Positions 45,766 to 52,254 of a stretch of DNA of 64,000 nt are shown piece after piece. The DNA is from Agromyces salentinus. Lineage in GTDB: Bacteria > Actinomycetota > Actinomycetes > Actinomycetales > Microbacteriaceae. The stretch is from contig NZ_WBIR01000014.1 of assembly GCF_009749395.1 (NCBI RefSeq), forward strand, positions 1 through 64,000, in the 5' to 3' direction. A program made the translations under genes and the position numbers. The number at the start of each line of letters is the position of its first letter. Position 1 is the stretch's first letter. The notes below the pieces were generated by a model that saw only the letters and a list, made by a program, of their open reading frames with translations, was not told where the DNA came from and did not search any database.

Positions 45766-46776
45766 TCACGCCTCCACCCCGCTCAGCGAGTTCGGGCGTC
45801 CGAGCACGCGATCGACGCCGTCGAGGATGCGGTCGAGGTCCGGCAGGTGGTGACGCTCGAGCTTCGCGGGCGGATACGGGATGTCGTGGCCGGTGATGCG
45901 CACCGGGGCAGCCTCGAGGAACTCGAAGCACCGCTCGGTGATGCTCGCCGCGATCTCGGCGCCGAGCCCGACCTGCTGGCCGGCCTCGTGCGTGATCACG
46001 AGCCGCCCCGTACGGCGCACGGATGCCGCGACGGTCGAGAGGTCCATCGGCGAGAGCGAGCGCAGGTCGATGACCTCGATCGAGACGCCGTCCTCACGGG
46101 CCGCGGTGGCCGCATCGCGGGCGGTCTGCACGAGCGCGCCGTAGGTCACGAGGGTGACGTCGGTTCCGGATGCCACGACGGAGGCGACGCCCATCGGCTT
46201 CGCGTCCGCGAGGCTCGCGGTCTCGTCGACCTCGCCCTTCACGTGGTACCGGCGCTTGGGTTCGAAGAACAGCACGGGATCGTCGCTCGCGATGGCCTGC
46301 TGGATCATGACGTAGGCGTCGGCGGCATCCGAGCACGCCACGACGCGGAGGCCGGCCGTGTGCGCGAAGTACGCCTCGGGCGATTCGGAGTGGTGCTCGG
46401 CCGCGCCGATGCCGCCGCCGAACGGGACGCGGATGGTGATCGGCATCCGCACGTTGCCGTGCGAGCGGTAGTGCAGCTTCGCGACCTGCGCGACGATCTG
46501 GTCGAACCCGGGGTAGATGAACCCGTCGAACTGGATCTCCACCACGGGACGGTAGCCGCGGTACGCCAGGCCCACGGCGGTGCCGACGATGCCGGCCTCC
46601 GAGAGGGGCGTGTCGACGACGCGGTGGGCGCCGAACTCGGCCTTCAGCCCGTCGGTGATGCGGAAGACGCCGCCGAGGGTGCCGATGTCCTCGCCGAGGA
46701 GCACGACCTTGTCGTCTCCCGCGAGCGAGCGACGAAGGCCGGCATTCAGAGCGCCGCCGAGGGTGAGCGTGGTCAT
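45766..46776 (-). CDS. bkdB: Branched-chain 2-oxo acid dehydrogenase E1 beta subunit
   Basis: This 336-residue subunit completes the thiamine-diphosphate active site with E1 alpha. Motifs are VVLLGEDIGTLGGVFRITDGL, RVVDTPLSEAGIVGTAVGLAYRGYRPVVEIQF, FGGGIGAAEHHSESPEAYFAHTAGLRVV (the HHS motif) and the transketolase C-terminal VIDLRSLSPMDLSTV. Its ATG overlaps the E1 alpha stop by 4 bases. The FGGGIGAAEHHSES motif is closer to branched-chain than to pyruvate dehydrogenases. Confidence 0.94.
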   Translation of the reverse strand: MTTLTLGGALNAGLRRSLAGDDKVVLLGEDIGTLGGVFRITDGLKAEFGAHRVVDTPLSEAGIVGTAVGLAYRGYRPVVEIQFDGFIYPGFDQIVAQVAKLHYRSHGNVRMPITIRVPFGGGIGAAEHHSESPEAYFAHTAGLRVVACSDAADAYVMIQQAIASDDPVLFFEPKRRYHVKGEVDETASLADAKPMGVASVVASGTDVTLVTYGALVQTARDAATAAREDGVSIEVIDLRSLSPMDLSTVAASVRRTGRLVITHEAGQQVGLGAEIAASITERCFEFLEAAPVRITGHDIPYPPAKLERHHLPDLDRILDGVDRVLGRPNSLSGVEA

Positions 46777-47921
46777 CGCGAGCCTCCCCGCGCGGGCGCT
46801 GCGGCGCCGGCCGCGTCGTCGAACTGCCCGAGGTAGCGCGTGTAGTGCTCGCGCTGCCGGTCGAGGTGGGCGTGCGGCTCGGCGTAGACGTGGTCGAAGA
46901 CGCTGAGCGGCTCGGGGTCGGCGATCGAGGTGATCGCCGTACGCAGGTCGGCGGCCATGCGGTCGGCCTCCTCCCCCGCCTCGCGCTCGACCGCCGCGAC
47001 ATCGGCACCGGATGCCGCGAGCAGCGCCGCGACCCTCGCGATCGGGTCGCGGCCACGCCACTCCGCGAGCTCGTCCTCGCCGCGGTACCGCTTCGGGTCG
47101 TCGGCGGTCGTGTGGGGGCCCATGCGGTAGGTGACCGCCTCGATGAACGTGGGGCCCTCGCCGCGACGCGCGCGGTCCAACGCGATGCGCGTGGTCGCCA
47201 TGACCGCGAGCACGTCGTTGCCGTCGACCCGGACGCCCGGGATGCCGAAGCCGTCCGCCCGGCGTGCGAGCGGCTGCCTCGACTGGAGCCCGACGGGCTC
47301 CGAGATCGCCCACTGGTTGTTCTGGCAGAAGAAGACCACGGGCGCGTCGAAGCTCGCGGCGAAGACGAGGGCCTCGTTCACGTCGCCCTCGCTCGTCGCA
47401 CCGTCGCCGAAGTACGCGACGGCTGCGGCATCCGTGTCGTCCCACCTCGCGCCCATCGCCCAGCCCGTCGCGTGCAGCGCCTGTGCGCCGATGATGATCT
47501 GCGGCACGGCCATGCCGTGCTCGTACGGGTTCCAGCCGGATGCCGCGGCACCGCGCCAGACGCGGAGCAGGTCTGCGGGGCCGACGCCGCGGACCCAGGC
47601 CACCGCGTGCTCGCGGTAGCTGGAGAAGGCGAAGTCGTCCTCGCGGAGCGCACGGGCGGAGCCGATCTGCGCGGCCTCCTGGCCGGACAGCGGCGGCCAG
47701 AGTCCGAGCTGGCCCTGGCGCTGCAGCGCCGTGGCCTCGGTGTCGAGGCGGCGCACGACGACCATGTCGCGGTGGAGTGCGCTCAGGGCGTCCGTGTCGA
47801 TGTCGGCGACCCAGGGGTCGAGCTCGGGATCGGAACGTCGCTCGCCCGTCGGTGTGATGAGTTGCACGAACTCGTCGGGCCTGGTCAGGAGCCCGGTGGC
47901 GTGTCGGTCGGATGGGGTCAT
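46773..47921 (-). CDS. bkdA: Branched-chain 2-oxo acid dehydrogenase E1 alpha subunit
   Basis: This 382-residue subunit binds thiamine diphosphate: VAYFGDGATSEGDVNEALVFAASFDAPVVFFCQNNQWAIS is the GDG-x(26-28)-N motif. VVRRLDTEATALQRQGQLGLWPPLSGQEAAQIGSA and VRVDGNDVLAVM are typical of BkdA. It decarboxylates the 2-keto acids of Leu, Val and Ile. A promoter is visible upstream (TTGAGC at 48013-48018 and TAGTCT at 47991-47996, 16 bases apart, minus strand). The divergent Lrp-type gene and its operator suggest control by a branched-chain amino acid or keto acid. Confidence 0.94.
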   Translation of the reverse strand: MTPSDRHATGLLTRPDEFVQLITPTGERRSDPELDPWVADIDTDALSALHRDMVVVRRLDTEATALQRQGQLGLWPPLSGQEAAQIGSARALREDDFAFSSYREHAVAWVRGVGPADLLRVWRGAAASGWNPYEHGMAVPQIIIGAQALHATGWAMGARWDDTDAAAVAYFGDGATSEGDVNEALVFAASFDAPVVFFCQNNQWAISEPVGLQSRQPLARRADGFGIPGVRVDGNDVLAVMATTRIALDRARRGEGPTFIEAVTYRMGPHTTADDPKRYRGEDELAEWRGRDPIARVAALLAASGADVAAVEREAGEEADRMAADLRTAITSIADPEPLSVFDHVYAEPHAHLDRQREHYTRYLGQFDDAAGAAAPARGGSR

Positions 47922-47990
47922 CGGAGGATCCTCGCGCTCGGCGGCCGCCTCGTGAGCAGCCGCACCCGGCGGCGTTGCCGGATACCGTGA

Positions 47991-48018
47991 GACTACGTCG
48001 ATCCAGCACTGCGCTCAA
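47991..48018 (-). promoter_or_regulatory. Promoter of the bkd operon
   Basis: -35 TTGAGC (48013-48018) and -10 TAGTCT (47991-47996) on the minus strand are 16 bases apart, giving a start near 47984 and a leader of about 60 bases. The -35 is itself one of the TTGAGC half-sites of the adjacent Lrp operator. Confidence 0.5.
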
Positions 48019-48033
48019 GCATGAGTGAATCTG

Positions 48034-48050
48034 TTGAGCATCTTGCGCAA
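48034..48050. promoter_or_regulatory. Lrp/AsnC-type operator
   Basis: TTGAGCATCTTGCGCAA is a 7-3-7 imperfect palindrome (one mismatch) between the divergent bkd operon and the Lrp-type gene. Another inverted half-site, GCTCAA, lies at 48013-48018 on the bkd -35. Confidence 0.55.
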
Positions 48051-48085
48051 TCAGGCGCCGTCGGGCGGTGCTATCGTGTGGCGGT

Positions 48086-48550
48086 ATGACCGCCTACGAC
48101 GATGTGGACCGAGCGCTGCTCCTCGCCCTCGGGGCCGATCCCCGCGCGACCGTCGTGGCCCTGGCCGACGGCCTCGGCCTCTCGCGCAACACCGTGCAGG
48201 CGCGCATGGCCAAGCTCGAGGCATCCGGCGCATTCCTCTCGTTCGAGCGCAGCATCGACCCGACGCCGCTCGGCTTCCCGCTCGAGGCGTTCGTGTCGGT
48301 GCATGTGCGGCAGCGACAGCTCGGCGAGGTGGCGGATCGACTGGGCGAGATCCCCGAGGTCATCCAGGCGCACGGACTCTCCGGGTCGGTCGACCTCCTG
48401 GTGCGGGTCGTCTGCCGAGATGCGCACGACCTCTTCCGGATCGACGGGGAGATCCTCGCGATCGACGGGGTCGAGCGCACCGAGACCTCGCTCGCGATGG
48501 GTGAGCTGATCCCGTACCGCCTCGCGCCGCTCCTGCAGCGCCGAGCATGA
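48086..48550 (+). CDS. Lrp/AsnC family transcriptional regulator
   Basis: This 154-residue protein has an N-terminal winged helix-turn-helix (TVVALADGLGLSRNTVQARMAKLEASGAF, about residues 22-50). The C-terminal RAM effector domain follows (PLEAFVSVHVRQRQLGEVADRLGEIPEVIQAHGLSGSVDLLVRVVCRD). It is divergent from bkdA, the same arrangement as BkdR, which activates bkd operons in pseudomonads and is found next to bkd genes in actinobacteria. Control by branched-chain amino acids is therefore likely but not proven. TATCGT lies 8 bases before the ATG, so the leader is very short or absent. Confidence 0.9.
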   Translation: MTAYDDVDRALLLALGADPRATVVALADGLGLSRNTVQARMAKLEASGAFLSFERSIDPTPLGFPLEAFVSVHVRQRQLGEVADRLGEIPEVIQAHGLSGSVDLLVRVVCRDAHDLFRIDGEILAIDGVERTETSLAMGELIPYRLAPLLQRRA

Positions 48551-48558
48551 CGGAGGAC

Positions 48559-48620
48559 ATGCAAAGAATGTAATGCAAAGAAATCCTTGCAACACTTTCT
48601 TTGCAGCGGTATCTTTGCAT
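48559..48620. promoter_or_regulatory. Nested 62-bp dyad overlapping the ArsR-type gene promoter
   Basis: Two direct copies of TGCAAAGA (48560-48567, 48574-48581) and two inverted copies (48598-48605, 48612-48619) are spaced 14 bp apart on each side. All are symmetric about the central TTGCAA (48587-48592). That TTGCAA also serves as a -35 with a 17-base spacer to TATCTT (48610-48615), which ends 6 bases before the ATG. The likely reading is an autoregulatory operator covering the whole promoter of a leaderless gene. Confidence 0.75.
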
Positions 48621-48621
48621 C

Positions 48622-49326
48622 ATGACCTCCAACGACGCCCGCGACCTCTCCTCGCAGCCGAGCAGCACCCGCCACCCCGGCATCGACCATGTGCTGCCGT
48701 CGGCGAGCCTCAAGTCGCTCGCCCACCCCCTGCGGGTGCGCATCTACGACGAGCTCTCCTCGTACGGGCCGTTCACGGCGAGCGGGCTCGGGGAGCGGCT
48801 CGGCGAGTCCAGCGGCTCGATGAGCTACCACCTCCGACAGCTCGAACGCGCCGGGCTCGTGCGCGAGGACACCACGCGCGGCAAGGGCCGCGAACGCTGG
48901 TGGGAGCGCATGCCGGGGTCGATCGCGGTGCCCGACGCCCGCACCCTCGCACCGGGCAGCGCCGACCGGTTGGCGGTGAAGCTCCTCGAGGAGGAGTGGT
49001 TCCGCAGCCGCGAGCAGAACCTCCGCGAGTTCATCGTCGAGGGCGAGCACGTCTTCGGCGAGGAGTGGCTCGACATCGCGACGAGCGACACGATCAACCT
49101 GCGCCTGACGCCAGGGCAGCTCGCCGAGCTCGTCGCCGACATCGACGTCGTGCTGAAGAAGTTCATCGACGCCTACAAGCGAACGCCGACGCCCGGCTCG
49201 ATGCCGGTGCAGATCCACGTCAACGCCTTCCCGCTCGTGCGTGGGGCGGCGACACCGACGCCGAGCGACGCAGCGACGGCTTCCGCCGCCGACGCGACCG
49301 CCGGCGCATCCGAGAAGGAGCAGTGA
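48622..49326 (+). CDS. ArsR-type winged-helix transcriptional regulator
   Basis: This 234-residue regulator has a helix-turn-helix of the HTH_20/ArsR type: SLKSLAHPLRVRIYDELSSYGPFTASGLGERLGESSGSMSYHLRQLERAGLV (about residues 30-80), given here by its ends SLKSLAHPLRVRIYDEL and SMSYHLRQLERAGLV. The rest is a helical effector domain (WFRSREQNLREFIVEGEHVFGEEW) and an Ala/Thr-rich tail. Metal-binding cysteine motifs are absent. Relatives often sit beside an MFS exporter; here only a 70-residue gene follows. The start is fixed by the leaderless promoter embedded in the dyad. Confidence 0.88.
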   Translation: MTSNDARDLSSQPSSTRHPGIDHVLPSASLKSLAHPLRVRIYDELSSYGPFTASGLGERLGESSGSMSYHLRQLERAGLVREDTTRGKGRERWWERMPGSIAVPDARTLAPGSADRLAVKLLEEEWFRSREQNLREFIVEGEHVFGEEWLDIATSDTINLRLTPGQLAELVADIDVVLKKFIDAYKRTPTPGSMPVQIHVNAFPLVRGAATPTPSDAATASAADATAGASEKEQ

Positions 49327-49327
49327 G

Positions 49328-49540
49328 ATGAGTACCGCGACCCTTTCGCCCCCCTCAGGAGTCCTCGCCGCGCTCGCGGTGCGGGGCGGCCTCTCCGTCG
49401 CCGAGTGGGGGCTCCGCCGGGCGGCCCGCCGCAACGACCCCGAGCTCCTTCGGCGGCGCCTCGAGGCCCGTGCCCTCGCCGAGGCCGCGCTCGCGGAACG
49501 CGACGCGATGATCCGCAGCAGCGCGAGCAACCTGTACTAG
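49328..49540 (+). CDS. Small hypothetical protein next to the ArsR-type gene
   Basis: This 70-residue protein starts 1 base after the regulator stop (TGAGATG), so it is co-translated. It has a short hydrophobic start (GVLAALAVRGGLSVAEWGL) followed by a strongly basic/acidic helix (RRAARRNDPELLRRRLEARALAEAALAERDAM). I do not recognise the family. An amphipathic membrane-associated or protein-binding helix is the most one can say. Strong codon-position GC bias supports coding. Confidence 0.6.
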   Translation: MSTATLSPPSGVLAALAVRGGLSVAEWGLRRAARRNDPELLRRRLEARALAEAALAERDAMIRSSASNLY

Positions 49541-49556
49541 TCACGCGCGCGGCCTG

Positions 49557-49609
49557 CGCGGACGCGAATGGTCGCGCCGGCCGTCGTGACGCGGCCGTTC
49601 GCGTCCGCG
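49557..49609 (+). terminator. Hairpin after the small gene
   Basis: A 12-bp perfect inverted repeat (49557-49568 with 49598-49609) encloses 29 bases that contain a further GCCGGCC palindrome. It ends the ArsR-type transcript. Confidence 0.5.
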
Positions 49610-49661
49610 GCGCGCGACGACACGCTCTCGGCGGGCGTTGCAGCGAACCCGGCGGAGACGA

Positions 49662-49698
49662 CGGATGCCCCGCCCGAACGAATCGGGCGGGGCATCCG
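49662..49698. terminator. Strong bidirectional terminator after pnp
   Basis: A perfect 16-bp stem (49662-49677 with 49683-49698) with loop ACGAA lies 20 bases after the pnp stop. Both arms contain the over-represented word GGATGCC/GGCATCC. It would act on transcripts from both convergent genes. Confidence 0.8.
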
Positions 49699-49718
49699 CG
49701 TGTCATGCGACGTGGAGA

Positions 49719-52001
49719 CTACGCGTCGGCGCCCTCGGCGGGCTCCTCCGTGTGCGTCCCGGCGGTCTCGCGACCGGCGGTGTCCGCCTCCTCCGCGACG
49801 ACCGGGGCGAGCGAGAGCTTGCCGCGGTCATCGATCTTCGTGATCTCGACGAGGATCTTCTGGCCGACGCCGAGCACGTCTTCGACGTTCTCGACTCGCT
49901 TGCCACCGGCGAGCTTGCGCACCTCGCTGATGTGCAGCAGGCCGTCCTTGCCCGGGAGGAGCGAGACGAACGCGCCGAACGCCGCGATCTTGACGACGGT
50001 TCCGAGGAACTGCTCGCCGATCTCGGGGTTGGTCGGGTTCGCGATCGCGTTGACCTGGGCACGCGCGGCCTCGGCCGACGGGCCGTCGACGGCGCCGATG
50101 TAGACGGTGCCGTCCTCCTCGATGGAGATGTCGGCGCCGGTCTCGTCCTGGATCGCGTTGATCGTCTTGCCCTTCGGGCCGATCAGCTCGCCGATCTTGT
50201 CGACGGGGATCTGCACCGAGATCACGCGGGGCGCGGTCGGGGCCATCTCGTCGGGCGCGTCGATGGCGGCGTTCAGCACGGCGAGGATCGTCGTGCGAGC
50301 CTCCTTGGCCTGCGTCAGCGCACCGGAGAGGACCGACGCGGGGATGCCGTCGAGCTTCGTGTCGAGCTGGATCGCCGTGACGAACTCGCTCGTGCCGGCG
50401 ACCTTGAAGTCCATGTCGCCGAGCGCGTCTTCGGCACCGAGGATGTCGGTGAGGGCCGCGTAGCGCGTCTCGCCGTCGACGGTGTCGGAGATGAGGCCCA
50501 TCGCGATGCCCGCGACGGGGGCGCGCAGCGGCACGCCCGCGTTCAGGAGCGACAGGGTCGAGGCGCAGACCGAGCCCATCGACGTCGAGCCGTTGGAGCC
50601 GAGCGCCTCGGAGACCTGGCGGATCGCGTAGGGGAACTCCTCGCGCGTGGGCAGCACCGGCACGAGGGCGCGCTCGGCGAGTGCGCCGTGCCCGATCTCG
50701 CGACGCTTCGGCGACCCGACGCGACCGGTCTCACCGGTCGAGTAGGGCGGGAAGTTGTAGTTGTGCATGTAGCGCTTCTTGGTGACCGGGCTCAGCGAGT
50801 CGATCGACTGCTCGAGCTTCAGCATGTTCAGCGTGGTGATGCCCAGGATCTGGGTCTCGCCGCGCTGGAAGATGGCCGAACCGTGCACGCGGGGCACGAC
50901 CTGCACCTCGGCATCGAGCGGGCGGATGTCGGCGAGGCCGCGGCCGTCGATGCGGACGCCCTCCTCGAGGACGCGCGTGCGCATGACCTTCTTGGTGACC
51001 GACTTGTAGGCCGCGGAGACCTCGGCGTTGGCCGACTCGGGCAGCTCGCCCGCTTCGACCTTGGTCGCGACGTGCTCCTTGACGCGCGACTTGAGCGCGT
51101 CATCGGCGTCCTGACGCTCGACCTTGCCGGCGATCTTGTAGACGTCCTTGAGCTCGGCGCTCGCGAACGCCTCGACGGCTGCCTTGACCTCGGCCTGGTA
51201 CGGCGGGAAGGTCGGGTAGTCGGCGGTGGGCTTCGCCGCGGTCTTGGCGACCTGCTGCTGCGCCTCGACGAGCTGCTTGATGAAGGGCTTCGAGGCCTCG
51301 ATGCCCTGCGCGATGACCGTCTCGTCGGGCTTGACGGCGCCGGCCTGGATGAGGTTCCACGCGTTGTCGGTGGCCTCGGCCTCGATCATCATGATCGCGA
51401 CATCCTGCGAGCCGTCCTTCTCGGTCACGACGCGACCGGCGACGACCATGCTGAACACGGCGTCCTCGAGCTGCGAGTGCTTCGGGAAGGCGACCCACTG
51501 GCCGTCGATGAGCGCGACGCGCACGCCGGCGACCGGACCCGAGAAGGGCAGGCCGGAGAGCTGCGTCGAGAGCGACGCGGCGTTGATGGCGAGCACGTCG
51601 TAGAGCTCGTCGGGCTCGATGGCCAGCACGGTCACGACGACCTGGACCTCGTTGCGCAGGCCCTCGACGAACGAGGGGCGCAGGGGGCGGTCGATGAGGC
51701 GGCAGGTGAGGATCGCCTCGGTCGAGGGGCGGCCCTCGCGACGGAAGAACGAGCCCGGGATGCGACCCGCGGCGTACATGCGCTCCTCGACGTCGATCGT
51801 GAGCGGGAAGAAGTCGAAGTGGTCCTTCGGCTGCTTGGAGACGGACGTCGCCGAGAGCAGCATGGTCTCTTCGTCGATGTAGGCGACGGCCGAGCCCTGC
51901 GCCTGCTGCGCAAGACGGCCGGTTTCGAACCGGATGGTGCGGGTGCCGAACTTGCCATTGTCGATGACGGCTTCGGCGAACGTGATTTCAGGACCTTCCA
52001 A
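49719..52001 (-). CDS. pnp: Polyribonucleotide nucleotidyltransferase (PNPase)
   Basis: PNPase (760 residues) degrades RNA 3'-to-5' by phosphorolysis, and in actinobacteria can also polymerise tails. It has the two RNase PH-like cores ([66 protein letters not shown]), a KH domain ([30 protein letters not shown]) and an S1 domain ([33 protein letters not shown]). I chose the TTG at 52001, giving the family start [18 protein letters not shown], with AAAGGAG nine bases upstream. rpsO, its usual upstream neighbour, is absent. Confidence 0.96.
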   Translation of the reverse strand: MEGPEITFAEAVIDNGKFGTRTIRFETGRLAQQAQGSAVAYIDEETMLLSATSVSKQPKDHFDFFPLTIDVEERMYAAGRIPGSFFRREGRPSTEAILTCRLIDRPLRPSFVEGLRNEVQVVVTVLAIEPDELYDVLAINAASLSTQLSGLPFSGPVAGVRVALIDGQWVAFPKHSQLEDAVFSMVVAGRVVTEKDGSQDVAIMMIEAEATDNAWNLIQAGAVKPDETVIAQGIEASKPFIKQLVEAQQQVAKTAAKPTADYPTFPPYQAEVKAAVEAFASAELKDVYKIAGKVERQDADDALKSRVKEHVATKVEAGELPESANAEVSAAYKSVTKKVMRTRVLEEGVRIDGRGLADIRPLDAEVQVVPRVHGSAIFQRGETQILGITTLNMLKLEQSIDSLSPVTKKRYMHNYNFPPYSTGETGRVGSPKRREIGHGALAERALVPVLPTREEFPYAIRQVSEALGSNGSTSMGSVCASTLSLLNAGVPLRAPVAGIAMGLISDTVDGETRYAALTDILGAEDALGDMDFKVAGTSEFVTAIQLDTKLDGIPASVLSGALTQAKEARTTILAVLNAAIDAPDEMAPTAPRVISVQIPVDKIGELIGPKGKTINAIQDETGADISIEEDGTVYIGAVDGPSAEAARAQVNAIANPTNPEIGEQFLGTVVKIAAFGAFVSLLPGKDGLLHISEVRKLAGGKRVENVEDVLGVGQKILVEITKIDDRGKLSLAPVVAEEADTAGRETAGTHTEEPAEGADA

Positions 52002-52254
52002 GAGGTCTCTCTCCTTTGTTTTTCGTCGCACCCCCTTTGGGCACGACTCCTACGTCGGAGCAGGAACAGGCAATACGAATCGCATCAGGTCGATGCGTTC
52101 ACGCTGGCCACCAGTAGAAGTCCACCACTCGAATCGCGCCACGTCTTGGGGTTCGATTGGTGATCCACCACAGGGGACCAGCTTCCTGCCGGCCTGCTCC
52201 ATCGGCGGCCGATTCTCGCCGTGCACCTGCACGGCAGCCCACCGGCAACCTCGC
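52002..52254. other. pnp upstream region
   Basis: These 253 bases separate pnp from the stop of the fusion gene. They contain the pnp Shine-Dalgarno, an A/T-rich stretch near 52010-52025, a hairpin (52218-52235) and no gene I can support. pnp leaders are often cut by RNases for autoregulation, but I see no diagnostic structure. Confidence 0.5.
52218..52235 (-). terminator. Hairpin after the glycosyltransferase-SGNH gene
   Basis: GCCGTGCA (52218-52225) and TGCACGGC (52228-52235) form a compact stem 20 bases after the stop codon, followed by a second short palindrome around ATCGGCGGCCGAT. Confidence 0.5.

Noticed and set aside
52002-52254. rpsO (S15) upstream of pnp
   Set aside because: The 253-base gap contains no frame resembling S15.
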